A stretch of 64,000 bases of DNA from Schistosoma mansoni (Eukaryota > Platyhelminthes > Trematoda > Strigeidida > Schistosomatidae): positions 64,896,939 to 64,960,938 of the forward strand of contig NC_031495.1 of NCBI RefSeq assembly GCF_000237925.1. Direction: 5' to 3'. Position numbers and translations under genes: made by a program. The number at the start of each line of letters is the position of its first letter. The first letter of the stretch is position 1. The notes below the pieces were generated by a model. It worked only from the letters and a program-made list of their open reading frames with translations. It ran no database searches and had not been told where the DNA came from. Below are positions 12,137 through 24,590 of the stretch, piece by piece.

Positions 12137-12835
12137 TACTTACTTACTTACGCCTGTTACCCCTCGTCGAGGAGCATAGGCCAACCACCAGCATTCTCCA
12201 TCCAACTCTGTCCTGGGTAATCCTTTCCAGTTCGTTCTAGTTGTTATTCATGCTTTTCATATTTGCTTCTATTTTCCAGAGTAATGTGTTCTTTGGCCTT
12301 CCTCTATTCCGCTTCCCTTCACCATTCCAAGTTAGGGGTTGCCTTGTATTGCACACTGGTGATTTCCTTAATGTATGTCCTATCCACTTCCAACGTCTTT
12401 TCCTAATTTCCTCTTCAGCTAGAACCTGGTTTGTCCTCTCCCATAAAACGCTGTTGCTGATAGTATCCCGCCAGTGAATGTTGAGTATTTTGCGTAGACA
12501 ACTGTTTATGAATACTTGTACCTTCTTGAGGATGGATGTAATAGTTCTCCACGTTTCAGCTCCGTACATTAGGACTGTGTTGACGTTCGTATTGAAGATT
12601 CTCACTTTGAAGTTAGTTGAGAGTTGTTTTGAGTTCTATATGTTCTTCAATTGTAGAAATGCTCTGCTTGCTTTGCCAATCCTCGCCTTTACATCTGCAT
12701 CCAATCTTCCTTGTTTATCATTGATGCTTCCCAGGTACGTGAATGTTTCCACCTCTTCCAGAGTTTCGCCATCAAGTGTGTTGCCGTTCATTGTGAGAAA
12801 TTTCTTCTTTCCATCATGAAAGTTCATATTATGAC
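12137..12835 (-). mobile_element. RTE/SR2-like LINE, 5'-truncated 3' fragment
   Basis: The minus strand encodes the C-terminal part of the RTE RT protein: [17 protein letters not shown], then [20 protein letters not shown] and [16 protein letters not shown], ending in (TAAG)n at 12137-12152. The frame is broken between the first two blocks. This copy keeps the Trp codon (TGG) where three other copies have TAG. Confidence 0.85.
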
Positions 12836-12987
12836 TTACTATTAAAATTATCAGTTTATACAAGATTTATCGGGTTTTATTGAACTGGTAAATTCATGAG
12901 TAAAACATTAATAAATAGGAAGAGATAAGCTAATGACAATGATTAATGTACTCAATTCTGTAAATGCTTATTGTTGTTTTCTGTGTA

Positions 12988-13140
12988 GCTAGCAGTGGAA
13001 TAAAAGGTGCATATCTCGTCCTGTCTGGTACTTTACATATGAATATACCCGCATCCCAGTTTGGTGTTCATTTCTCGGGACTCGAAGCTACTACCTCTTG
13101 CTTCAAACACCTTATAAGTCATACAATGAATCGTGATAAC
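12988..13140 (-). repeat. Smalpha-like SINE, degenerate
   Basis: Outline only: AGCAGTGGAAT, CTCGTCCTG, a GGGACTCGAA box B remnant and CTTCAAACACC in the right order on the minus strand. The ribozyme core is not preserved. Confidence 0.5.
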
Positions 13141-13404
13141 TGACCCCTTTTTCAATAGGTACTGACTAATTAAAATCTTGAATACCTACAGGGGGAAGTT
13201 ACAAAACAGTATTCATTCAATATTGGTACTAACATACTACTTAACTATTTGGAGATTTGGAACATTGATGTATGTGATACTGCTTTAACAGTACTTCCAT
13301 AATTTCCTTTTAACGCGACTCCCTTGAACGTATCAGTAAAACGTTCTGCTCAGTCATTCAGTAACGAATATGATGAAAGAATTCAGTCCCGACTGATTCA
13401 TTAT

Positions 13405-13660
13405 TTTGATTGATGTTAGACCACCATTGAGCACTGGTTGGCCACTTCGTCCTGTTGTGGGACTCCTCAGCAGTGCGCACCCACGATTACGCTCTCAGAA
13501 TCCGAACCCAGAGCCTTCGGCCTCGCGCGCGAACGCCTAATCTCTGGACCACTGAGTCGGCATCCAACAGTGATTATGTCTAACCTCAATCACCATGGTG
13601 GTCTAACATCAATCAGTTCATGATCTCAATCAAAAACATAATAATCTCCACAATCCCATT
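13405..13660. repeat. SINE family B, inverted pair
   Basis: A minus-strand copy (13411 to about 13590) keeps CTGAGGA and stem II of the hammerhead but has GAAGT for GAAAC. It abuts a plus-strand 3' end (CATGGTGGTCTAACATCAAT, 13592-13660). Same tail-inverted arrangement as at 9425-9680. Confidence 0.65.
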
Positions 13661-14135
13661 CTACTAATTTAGTATTATCTGTAATCTGCCCACGGTGGGC
13701 CGAAACAAGATAATATCTTTAGTTTTTATGCTGCAAGAAAACACACTATTTCTCTTTAAAAATCCGTTTATTGTTACTGGGTGAATTTTAAAGCAATTAG
13801 TCCCTTTGATAAATTTCGATAGTACAATAAGAAGACGAAGATTATCAGAATTATGTGATGCCTATTGTAAAAGAACGCACTGAAAAATGCACATGAATAC
13901 ATTGAATACTCTCCAAAAAAAAAGCTAGTAACAGCAGTTCTCACAGACTTATCAAGATGTTTGTCTACCGGGATAATTTCTTCATTGATATTTCTATCTT
14001 TCTAAAGCTTCTCAAACGAGGCATTAAACTATATTTCCATGAAACATCTATTTTGGATAAACATGATGGTGTTTTTATTATTCAGCTAAGAGATATCATG
14101 TAGCCCATTTTGACAGACATTATTGATACATGTAT

Positions 14136-14656
14136 ATATTTATTTATTTAAACACATAAATATTAGTACAAGGAAGCACCAGATAAATATGCGCCGCACA
14201 AATCTCATTTGATTTGTGTGAGGGCTGTGATACTGCCCAGGTGACCAAACTGAAGCAGGTGGTTATCTTAGGGGACCACACACGGAGCCTTTGACATAAA
14301 AATCTGATCCACAAGGCAGTGGAGTATCGTGGGGAGATGCATTCCCATGGTACCCGGTGACCAACGATTGATTCATACACCATTTGTTCCTTCAGGATAC
14401 TGGAGTCCATGTGCACTATTGGTTTGGAATCAGGGTTTTCCAACTCCCTTAGATGGACTCTCCGTGTCCACCAACCCAGTTAAAGCGCCAGACATTCGCT
14501 TTTCGTCCTCTCAATTTCGTAAACAACACTCGTGGCACGAGAAGGCAGTGAGTAGGACTTCCCTGACAGAGGCTATATATGCGTGGCCATGTGGGAGCAT
14601 TTCGAAGGGGAGCGCTAACTCTTCCCATTCTCGGCCGTACCAGGGCATTTGGGGGC
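14136..14656 (-). mobile_element. Family D repeat, copy 3
   Basis: Complete at both ends (TTTATTTATTTAAACACAT to GGCATTTGGGGG as seen on the plus strand). The internal 10-bp hairpin CACAAATC/GATTTGTG near the tail is preserved. Confidence 0.75.
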
Positions 14657-14957
14657 AATAGTACATGAATGTTGATTACATCAAATTATATATCTTGTTA
14701 AAACTGAGATTGCCAGTTTTCATGTCGAAAGTTCGGTAACCTTTTAAGTAAAGTGTCAATTTGATAGAAAGTGACCAAATAAGAAATAGATCAATAAATA
14801 AGAAGTTCCCACATTTCAAATTTGGCTTCATACTGATAAACGGTTTAAATAATCTCTTTGGATAATCTATTCTGTTGTTTAACCAATTAATTTAAATCAC
14901 TCAAAAACGTTTCCGTCGCTACAACTAGTTATTTAAAATTATACATCAAGATAAGTA

Positions 14958-15052
14958 AAGATGGATAGTGGTTAGCAGTGGAATCCAGGATACGCGCTTC
15001 GTCCTATTTGGGACTGGTCAGCTGGATGTACCTGCATCTCAGAGTTGATGTT
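14958..15052 (-). repeat. Smalpha-like SINE cut by assembly gap
   Basis: The minus strand holds the hammerhead half (TGGATTCCACTGCTAACCAC). The core has changed to CTGACCA and GAAGC, so it is inactive. The tRNA-like head falls in the gap. Confidence 0.75.
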
Positions 15053-15252
15053 NNNNNNNNNNNNNNNNNNNNNNNNNNNNNNNNNNNNNNNNNNNNNNNN
15101 NNNNNNNNNNNNNNNNNNNNNNNNNNNNNNNNNNNNNNNNNNNNNNNNNNNNNNNNNNNNNNNNNNNNNNNNNNNNNNNNNNNNNNNNNNNNNNNNNNNN
15201 NNNNNNNNNNNNNNNNNNNNNNNNNNNNNNNNNNNNNNNNNNNNNNNNNNNN
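15053..15252. other. Assembly gap (200 N)
   Basis: Unresolved bases. A minus-strand Smalpha copy lies on its left and a plus-strand one on its right, so the gap probably hides the centre of an inverted SINE pair. Confidence 0.95.
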
Positions 15253-15334
15253 AACCTCTAGATATTCAAAGTATGAGAGTAATAATTATCATTTGATTTT
15301 AAATTTTCAGTAGTCGCACGAGTTGTGTTTCTCT

Positions 15335-15530
15335 GCAATATGGTTTACCATCCCAGAATATAACAGTGGATATTGGGATGCCGTATGAAGCGATAGGTAT
15401 TGGGCTAGAGTCTTAGTAAGAACATCAACTGTGAGAAGTATGTACATCCACATGACGAGTCCCAAATAGGACGAAACGCGTGTCCTGGATTCCACTGCTG
15501 ACCACTATCCATCTTTGCTTATAATGCTTG
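15335..15530 (+). repeat. Smalpha-like SINE, plus strand
   Basis: Contains a decayed tRNA-like part and a hammerhead half: AGTCCCAAATAGGACGAAAC, then TGTCCTGGATTCCACTGC. The first core element reads ATGACGA (C3 changed to A), which should abolish cleavage. Stem II and GAAAC are perfect. Confidence 0.75.
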
Positions 15531-15564
15531 TGAATTAAGGCAATATCGAGGCAATACGCACATA

Positions 15565-15645
15565 TACCAATAAGAGACTGACCAGTTGCAGTCCTAAACA
15601 TCAATGAGAAGATTCAAACAAACAATACTAAGTGAATTTATACAT
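15565..15645 (+). repeat. Smalpha-like SINE 5' leader fragment
   Basis: The stretch GACTGACCAGTTGCAGTCC to AACAATACTAAGTGAATTTA matches the leader of the full copy at 30225-30512. Only the leader is present. Confidence 0.6.
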
Positions 15646-17039
15646 CGAGAGTTGTGGTTTTGTAATTACTGACCATATTTGGCTTGTGAAATTTCTGTAG
15701 TTTGGGGAGGCATGAGATACTGAAGGGTTATTCATTTTTATTCAGCATAATCTACTGTTTATTATTGCATCGATCCAGTCAATCATATCAGTTTCACTTA
15801 ACTTACTTACCTTCAACGGAATGAAAAACGAACTATTTCTCTTCATTCTTCGAAATGGATAGCTAACCAGATCTTGTCATCTAAATCTAACAGCTATCTT
15901 GTTAGGAAGAGCGGCAGCCACACTCTTAGGATCAATCTTGTATAAGACCACCACAATGCTCCAACAAAATCCTTTCTCATAGTTGCTGTAACAAAACATG
16001 CGCATAAAATTAAGATGAAAGCTTCTAACTATTCAGAATAAAAATTAATTTTCTTGAAGAGCGTTCTTACACTGACGAGCTTCGAAGATCTATCTCAAAG
16101 AAAATCGATAAAATTTAGACCGTACAGATGACTGTATCCAATTAAACGACCGTATAATGATTACAAGAATGTCGTTTTTTTTTCAAACTCAAAGTTATTA
16201 TTCCAGTAATTTTAAACAAACGTAAGTCGAATTAATGCTATGCAACTGTTTTTGCAAAGGCTCATATTGGGCGTCTTGGCAGATTCTATGGCTTACTTTA
16301 AAAGAGAATGACTAATATGAGATAATAAGTCTAAGAATGAAAAAATGATTTCCAACAATCAAATTTAAACTACACTGAATTGATCCGATGGTAACTTGTC
16401 ATGGGCATAAGATTTTAATGGTATTGAGCTGTAAACTTGATCAATAACCCAGATAGAAACGAAGCCTATCTAATAACTTGCTCAGTTTATGATAGATTAC
16501 AAAGTAAAGCAAACAAATGTCGAAATATGGAACAACTACCAACTGATCATAGAATTGTCCATGAAATCAAGATATTTTCTCATAAGAAGGTGTAAAGTAC
16601 AAAACGATATGATAAAGAAATATCCAACAAACTAAAAGTACTTGATAGGTCATTGAGAGCAAAGTTCAGTGAATAGCCGATTGGCCTTCAGTTGTGTGAT
16701 AATGCTAAATGGATTTTCCAATTCTAGTTCAACAAAACATACACAGACGAGTGGTCGCTGAATAAATATTAGTTCGGTAAAAGATATATGATAGAGATAT
16801 GCCTGTAGTTAGGCAATTCCTAAAATATAGGAAAAAAACACCTGACTTATTTAGATGTAGAGGTTTTCAACGAAAAAACACACTGAGAATCCGCCCAGAA
16901 ATCAAATAAAGGACCTTCAAAGTGAACAGTCCCCACAAATATTTGACATTAATAGGCTATATATTCGTGTGAATTAATTCAACACTATATGTATCATACC
17001 AGACAGACAGAAATATCTAATCAACAAAATAAATGCCTC
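15646..17039. other. Intergenic, nothing recognised
   Basis: AT-rich sequence without a recognisable gene, RNA or repeat. Confidence 0.35.
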
Positions 17040-17212
17040 ATATCTGATTGATCCTCGGTGGCATGGTCGTGGAGGTGCACTGCTAAACAGTCCCATACTA
17101 GAAAGAAATAACTGTCCAGTGTCTTGGATTTTTCAATAGTGGTCTAGCTAAGATCAACTCGGGATTTATCCTATAAGAATTCTACAATCTTCACAAACCA
17201 CCCTATGAAAAA
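17040..17212 (+). repeat. SINE family B, old degenerate copy
   Basis: GTGCACTGCTAAACAGTCCC, then TGTCCAGTGTCTTGG and AGTGGTCTAGCT occur in family order. The GAAAC core element is lost. Confidence 0.5.
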
Positions 17213-17574
17213 CAACCACAGTGGTTGTATAAAATCGACTTATTCTATTTTCCGGCTTCTTAAATAATTGAAAACACCATGTGAAAAAGTTAACGTTCTT
17301 TTTCATTGATGACATCAAGATTGAGGTTGAAAACGAAATACTAGCTCGGATGGCTCATTTTATTACTTATAGGTGGCAAATTTAGTCACACGAATTAAGG
17401 AAGATTAGGCCACAAACAATTTTACTATCCATAATAATAGGTGGAAATCACTGCATCAATTGAGAAAAGTTAAAAATTATTTACTCGAGGAAATTGCTGT
17501 AAGACACTCATTCTTAACAGAATAGAGAAATCTCCACCAAACCCCTTCTGATAATGATCATATGCTCACTAGTG

Positions 17575-17965
17575 ACTGGCTCCATGAGGTATTTCCCGGA
17601 GTTCTAGTGAGAAACACTAACCAGTGGAGTTCAACCAGGTCTGCTGGGAGATATCAACTCACTGAAGACATTGGTGAATGGTTGCTCAATTTCGTGGATC
17701 GGTTGAAGTTAGACATTAACACCGTTGGATGCCAACCGGCTCAGTGGTCTATCGGCTAAGTGCTCTGGCGCAAGACTGATAGGTCCTGGGTTCGAATCTC
17801 GCGAGTGCGGGATCGTGGATGCGCACTGCTGAGGAGTCCCACAATAGGACGAAACGGCCGTTCAGTGATTCCAGGTTTTCGATGGTGGTCTAGCTTCACA
17901 TGACTCATGATCTCAACTCTATAAAATTACTAAAATCTCCACCAAACCCCTTCTGAGAATAGAGA
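17575..17965 (+). repeat. SINE family B, full length
   Basis: The best complete copy. Order: leader (17620-17720), GTTAGACATTAACACCGTTG linker, tRNA-like head (box A region CTCAGTGGTCTATCGG, box B GGTTCGAATCT), hammerhead (17824-17867), and 3' end GGTGGTCTAGCTTCA with AAATCTCCACCAAACCCCTT. Box A and box B imply pol III transcription. It lies between family D copies 3 and 4. Confidence 0.8.
17824..17867 (+). ncRNA. Hammerhead ribozyme fold in SINE family B (GUU site)
   Basis: Core CTGAGGA at 17829-17835 and GAAA at 17851-17854. Stem II is GTCC/GGAC. Stem I is CACTG (17824-17828) with CAGTG (17863-17867). Cleavage triplet is GTT (17860-17862), allowed by the NUH rule though weaker than GUC. 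All invariant core bases are present. Activity is inferred. Confidence 0.65.
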
Positions 17966-18670
17966 AGGGTTAAACATGTTTTCTTAGAAATATTGAATCA
18001 TTCTAGGCTCTCTAAATTCGATACTCAATTAACACATAAACTTCCATAAAGTTTATTCGATAAAAGAAACAAACGTAATTCAACAAATAATCTCATAGGA
18101 GTCTGTGTACTTAACTGTAAGTAATTATTGTAGTGTTAGACATAACAATATACAGTCAACGTTAGTTAAAGAAGTTATAAACCTATAGTCTAACTACCTT
18201 TGTGGTGGTACTTTCTTGTCAGTTCAAGAAATATCGTGAATTGTAAACTGGCATATGGGAAGAAAGATCTTTCACTTATAATCAATCCTAATAAATCGAA
18301 TATCAATGATAGAATGGTAGAGTATTGATAATAAGTGTCATATGATAAATCAATACGCCGAGTTAATACAAAGTTAAAAGAAAATACAAACTATAAACTG
18401 AAGGTAGGTCGTTACCTTAGAAAGGTTAGATACTAACACAATTCTGATAGTCTGGAGGTCAAACTAATTTTTGTTTAACAACCAATTGAAAATCGTTAAA
18501 AAACATGACCTTCAGGATAGTGTATTGATTCATATAGAACATTATTATTTGTTCTATGATGTATGGACAATTGAAATGAATACTACACAGGATACATAGT
18601 TTCTTAACGATCTATATGAACGAAAATATTTCTTAGTAATAATTAGTAAGTAAATTGGCAACAATTTCAA
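17966..18670. other. Intergenic, nothing recognised
   Basis: AT-rich with no supported feature. Confidence 0.35.
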
Positions 18671-19180
18671 TTTTATTTATTCACTTAAACACATAAATAT
18701 TGGTACAAAGGGGCACCAGATATATATGCGCCACACAAATCTCATTTGATTTGTGTGAGGGCTGTGATACTCTCCAGGCGCCCAAACCGAAGCAGGTGGT
18801 TTTCTTAGGGGACCACACCCGAGGCAACACTTTAACCTTAAGATCTGATCCACAAGGCAGTGCAGGAGCATCGTGATGAGATGCAGTGCCATGGTAGCCG
18901 TTGACCAACGATTGATTCATACGCCATTTGTTCCCTCAGGATACTGGAGCCAATGTGCACCATTGGTTTGGAATCAGGGTTTTCCAACTCCCCTAGATGG
19001 ACTTTCCGTGTCCACCAACCCGGTTAAAGCGCCGGACATTCGCTTTTCGTCCTCTCAATTTCGTAAACAACAATTATGCTACGAGAAGGCAGTGAGTAGG
19101 ACTTCCCTGACAGAGGCTATATATGCGTGGCCATGTGAGAGCGGACCCTCCCCACTCTCGGCCGTCCCAGGGCATTTGGG
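18671..19180 (-). mobile_element. Family D repeat, copy 4
   Basis: Both ends recognisable on the minus strand; a short internal deletion near the 5' end (around 19140) removes part of the CTCTCC block. Confidence 0.75.
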
Positions 19181-19544
19181 TAAATTATATGTTTACGTAC
19201 ATGGAGACCATTAAATTTATTCTGTAATGGTACTACAGAATTTTTATTCTTTAAAATCTATTTGAAATGTAATTTCTATGAGCTGCATTCTACAATAAGA
19301 TCGCATGATGTACTTTTCAGTAAGTTTATTGAATGAAAATGTCGTCAATAGAAATTGCTGTATCCTGGTGAAGATATAAGTACGGGTAACTTCCAGAACC
19401 TATTAATGGACTATCATTCTATGTATATTTTTATTGTTTAACTATTCAGTAATTAGATTGTGTATATCTATATTCATCTTATTATAAGCTTCATTTTGAC
19501 CTATGAATTATTATAATATGATTTACTGTGATAAGATGGTGGTT

Positions 19545-19715
19545 GGAGATGGTCAACAGGAATCCCTTGAACCGGGTTTCGTGCTACTTGGCACTTGTCT
19601 GCAAGGTGTACCTGTAATCTTGAGAACTGGTGCTCCCTGACGGATTCGATCCCGTGTTACTCAGCTTTACAGTCAGAGACTTTACCACTGAGCTACTCGG
19701 GCCGCACTACTCGAT
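19545..19715 (-). repeat. SINE family C (third tRNA-derived family, hammerhead-like)
   Basis: On the minus strand the head has excellent pol III boxes: TAGCTCAGTGGTAAAG (A) and GGATCGAATCC (B). Downstream are GTGC/GCAC (stem II), GAAAC and a TTC triplet arranged as in a hammerhead, but the first core element reads CAGACAA. The sequence differs from Smalpha and family B while keeping the same layout. Confidence 0.65.
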
Positions 19716-21920
19716 CAGCACTAAGAAGGACTTGACACGCATGACATTGATCACCACCCAGTGATCAATCAGTTGTGATGACTTACTGTTCCTAAATTAT
19801 ATTCAGTTTATTGATTAGTGTCTCCCACGTTCACAGCCACATTTGGCTTGATCTTGTACAAATATTATTTTCTATTTTTATGGTACGATGTGGTCTGTTC
19901 GATTGATTTATATACCCAGTATCCACTAGTGAAATTCTTAATGAATTTGATTAGTCAATGTTTAAAACCGTTATTCCGATAAAAACACAAGATCATATTT
20001 TGATTTCACCAATAGGCGTCATACATTGTTTGAAGTAGTTGTATACTAGTTATGCTGAACAACGAATATAATAAATACAGTACAGTAATATACTTACATC
20101 AGTACTATCGATCATAGATTGTACCAAAAAACCTATACCATGTAGTCTGAATACAATGTATTTTTATCAGTTTTGTTGTGTTTCTCTTTTCAGAAAACAG
20201 TTATTCAAATAAACATAAACTCAACTTGAGGAGTAATTGGAGAGTTCAGACAACAGTTCTGGAATGACTAACACTGGACAGTAATCAACCAATATGAAAT
20301 GATTCAGGCTTAGAAATTTATTTTAGACTATCAATCAGTACACAACTGCAGCAACTTTACAGACCTAGCATTCAATAATCTTATACCGATAAAAATGTGA
20401 TGAACTCATTGTTTTACATGAAAAGTCTAGTCAAATCGACAGGTTCAACTGAGAAGCACCTCCAATATCTTCGAAATGTGACTGCCTAATTTTGAATGTA
20501 TGGTTAAACTTTCATCTTTTGATGGGACTGTTACTAAATATCTTTTAGAGATATAATATGTTTGTGTTGGTTTTCACTGTATATTTCAACGCTCTGCAGT
20601 CGAGATTATGAAATAAATCGAAAAAAAAAACAATGATTGCGTTTTAAAACCACATTGCTGAAGAAAGTCTAATTTAAAGCAATCTGGAGTTTAACCAAAT
20701 TGAAGTTAGTAGACATCAGAACCTAATTAGATTCTAGTATTACAGCAGATTCAGACTACCTAATTGTCTGAAGGTTAACAGCTCTAAGAGAAGCTTGAAT
20801 ATTCTTTGTCCGATGGATGGTGAGGTAGTTGACGCAGTTCGCTGAAGACACCCATATTTGTAAGAAGCGGCTCTTCAGAGCTTCCTAGTTTTCACTGACT
20901 GTTTATTTCAAGTTAGTGCGCGATACCAAGCAACGCTTATATTTTATTGTGGATATTATTTCGTCGTTTATTAAACTAGCCTACATGTTTGCAGTTTCTA
21001 GTACTATGTCAAGTCCAAATGGGTTATTCTAGCCTCCGAACAGACTAATTTATTTATTCTTCTGGAGTCACATTTTGACCTTGTCACTTATTCGCTTACA
21101 GACCTTGACTATTTTTATATGAGCGTGTGTCTGTACCACCTACCCTATTCATTACATGTCTTTAGCTTATTTATTTCTGGCTATAAATACTGAATCACAC
21201 TTCATCAAATTCAGTTGACACACATGCCTTCTCTGGTTTTCTTCTCCGCTTTGTTTCTCTGATTGTCTGCATGAATCAACAAGTGTGCGAAATACACGTA
21301 TCCAAGGTTCATTCTCGTATTTGGTTTAGTTTATTCCGTTATTCTCTCTAACGCAAATTAAATCCATTATTATGTACAAGTGTAGACGGGATGTATATTT
21401 TGTTAACATCATTGTACAATAAAATTGTAGTCAGATCACTGGATCATAAAATGTCATCTCAACATTGTATATAAGCCTCTATTGAGGAGAACTATATTTT
21501 TGTATCAGTCAGTAAGTTACACCAACTTTTAGGGTAAAACACATAGAGACGAGATTACATCACAAAATGTAATTAGCTGTAAAACTAATTACCTATCAAT
21601 AAACTACTAGTGTAGTGTGGCCTACTTATATCCTCATAAGTAGTATATGGTGATGGTCAGACATAGAATGTATTTTGGCAGAAGACCGATAAGGAAAGAA
21701 CTGAAATGAAGAGCAATTGGTAGGAAAATGAATGAACAATGAAATCAGAGAAGATGGATTGCTATTTACAGAAGGAACAGTGAAGATTGAGACAATTGAT
21801 TGTTATTTTGCAAATTAACTGTTTACTACTGTATGGTTATCAGAATTTAGTGAGATAGTCTGTAATTTGTGCTTAAATACATTCGACTGTTCCAATTAGT
21901 GTTCTGTTCATTACAATATC
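19716..21920. other. Intergenic, nothing recognised
   Basis: 2.2 kb of AT-rich DNA with no gene, RNA or repeat I can support. Confidence 0.35.
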
Positions 21921-22412
21921 AAAACAACTGTCAACTAACTTCAAAGTGAGAATCTTCAATAAGAACGTCAAGACAATCAATTCTACTGTACGGAGCTGAA
22001 ATGTGGAGAATTATTACATCCATCGTCAAGAAGGTACAAGTATTTATAAACAGTTGTCTACGCAAAATACTCAACATTCACTGGCCGGATACTATCAGCA
22101 ACAGCGTTTTATAGGAGAGGACAAACCAGGTTCCAGCTGAAGAGGAAATTAGGAAAAGACGTTGGAAGTGGATAGGACATACATTAAGAAAATCACCAAA
22201 CTGTATCACGAGGCAATCCCTAACTTGGAATGGTGAAGGGAAGCGGAATAGAGGAAGGCCAAAGAAAACATTACACCGGGAGATTGAAGCGGATATGAAA
22301 AGGATGAATAACAACTGGAACGAACTGGAAAGGATTGCCCAGGACAGAGTTGGATGGAGAATGCTGGTGAGCGGCCTATGCTCCTCCACAAGGGGTGACA
22401 GAGCGTAAGTAA
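21921..22412 (+). mobile_element. RTE/SR2-like LINE, 3' fragment
   Basis: Plus-strand copy of the RTE C-terminus (equivalent of [11 protein letters not shown] onward) ending GGTGACAGAGCGTAAGTAA. It carries TAG in place of the Trp codon before the ERTNQ block, as do the copies at 28.5 kb and 55.3 kb. Confidence 0.85.
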
Positions 22413-23279
22413 ATCATTACACTAGCTGTCAATCAAAATCATTTAAATGACACTCATCATTTCAAAAAAAGTTCAGCGGTAATAATTTGAAAAATAATCC
22501 AAACTTGACTTATTCCATGTTACTACTAAACATTTATTGATATAGTATCATTTACCAAGATAAATTACACATATTCGAAAATCGAAAAATCAGTGTTCAG
22601 TGATCTCTAGCTATAGACTACTGAAATAGCAGGAATTTATCTTGCCCTCCATTCATATCCATCCATCCATCCATTTACAAAGTCAATTTATCATAAACAA
22701 AAACGGGGAATCATATTACTCATTTTTTTAAGGTTGGAGAGAAAATAACAAAATATAAACAATTGAAAGTATGATAGAGTAAAAAAATATTCCAAAAAAA
22801 AGTTACTATAAAAAGTAGGAAGGATTCGAACTCAGGCAGTTAACAAAAAAAACAATATAGAAAAGTAATTTATAGAATAGAGATGCCATAACCAAGATGA
22901 CAATAAAGAAATATAAGTCACAATTTTTTATTTATTCCTAAAACAATAAACATACTACTTGTAAGTAACATAATGCAACATAATGAAAGAATAAGAAAGG
23001 TGAAAAAAAGATCTTTTCAACAAATAAACATGTGGCATTAAAATGTAAAAAAAAAAAACAACAACAAGCAAACAACATCTTACAAGATAATTTGATGATA
23101 GAAAATCGGCTTTTGATTTGTTATTTCTGCTCCAAAGATATTGACCGATAGATGGTAGGATGTATCTGTTTCTTCTTCTTCTTCTATCTTATTCACTTGG
23201 AAGATGGGGAGGACATGAAATCTATGCAAACACGACGAATAGAATTGATCCATCTGAAAAAGAAAAGAAACAAGTAACT
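22413..23279. other. Intergenic, low-complexity AT-rich DNA
   Basis: Contains a (CCAT)n run near 22658-22672, many A-runs and a (TTC)n run near 23170-23184. No gene seen. Confidence 0.4.
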
Positions 23280-23675
23280 TCGAGAAGTATATCCAGGAGC
23301 TCTAATGAGAAGCAGTGACCAGTGGAGTTAAAACCAGGTCTGTTGTGAGATAGGAACTCACTGAAGACAATTGGTGAATGGTTGCTCAATTTCGTGGATC
23401 GGTTGAAGTTAGACATTAACACCGTTGGATGCCAGCTCAGTGGTCTATCGATTAAGGGCTCTGGATCGAGACTGGTAGGTTCTGGGTTCGAATCTCGCGA
23501 GTACGGGTTCGTGGATGCGCACTGCTGAGGTATCCCATAATAGGATGAGTTGGCCGTCCAGTTTTTCTAGGTTTTCGATGGTGGTCTAGCTTCAATTGAC
23601 TCACGCTTCCAACTATGAACATACTAAATCTCTACAAAACCCCTTCCGATAAATATAGAAATGCTTAGATGTCAA
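23280..23675 (+). repeat. SINE family B, full length, mutated ribozyme
   Basis: Leader, linker, tRNA-like head (box B GGTTCGAATCTCG) and 3' end are all present. The hammerhead core has CTGAGGT and GAGTT in place of CTGAGGA and GAAAC, so it cannot cleave. Confidence 0.8.
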
Positions 23676-24054
23676 GGTGTGTGCATTTATATGTGAGTGA
23701 AATGTAGAGAGAGATAGAGAGTTGAAGTGATTTATAAAAAGATAAACATTAATAATACATTACTGTGCAATAAAACACGTCCAATATGAATAGATGAGAA
23801 GTGATGATAATAAAGCCTTAAGAAAAAGGTAGGAGGAAGTCAGTAGTTAAGCTTGTTTATTTACAAAGAATATACTATGTTGTTGATCAGTTAGCATTAT
23901 TGATATTATTGACATTGTCTTGACCTTTAAACATTTTAAATCAAAGTAAACAAGTAAACCTAGATAATTGGAAAACAACATACTGAAAAAGAAGTTAGTC
24001 AAGGCTTTTTTTGGAATAAGGAGTCAGTTAATTACATTGTGATTAACTGATCAG

Positions 24055-24590
24055 GCCCCAAATGCCCTGGTACGGCCGAGAATGGGGAGAGTTAGCTCTC
24101 CCTCTCCAAATGCTCTCACATGACCACAAAAATATATAGCCTCTGCCGGGGAAGCCATACTCACTGCCTTCTTGTGACATCAGTGTTGTTTACGAAATTG
24201 AGAGGACAAAATACGAATGTCCGGCTCTCTAACCGGGTTGGTGGACACGGAGGGTCCACCTAGGGGAGTTGGAAAACCCTGATTCCAAACCAATGGTGCA
24301 CATGGGCTCCAGGATCCTGAAGGAACGAATGGCGTATGAACCAACTGTTGGTCACCGGCTACTATGGGACTGTATCTCTTTACGATGCTCCACTGCCTTG
24401 TGGACTAGACCTTTAGGTCAAAGGTTCCGGGTGTGGTCCCCTAAGAAAACCACCTGCTTCAGTCTGGGCACCTGGGCAGTATCACAGCCCTCACACAAAT
24501 CGAATGAGATTTGTGCGGCGCATATTTATCTGGTGCTTCCTTGTACTAATATTCATGTGTTTAAATAAGTAAATAAAAATAAGAATAAAA
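24055..24590 (+). mobile_element. Family D repeat, copy 5
   Basis: Complete, with CCCCAAATGCCCTGG start and a TAAATAAAAATAAG tail. Its translated middle closely resembles copies 10 and 11, which marks a subfamily; the resemblance is nucleotide identity, not selection on protein. Confidence 0.8.

Noticed and set aside
15045-15313. Open frames running through N runs (also at 32098-32676, 49321-49742 and 50557-50841)
   Set aside because: Artefacts of translating gaps as open sequence.
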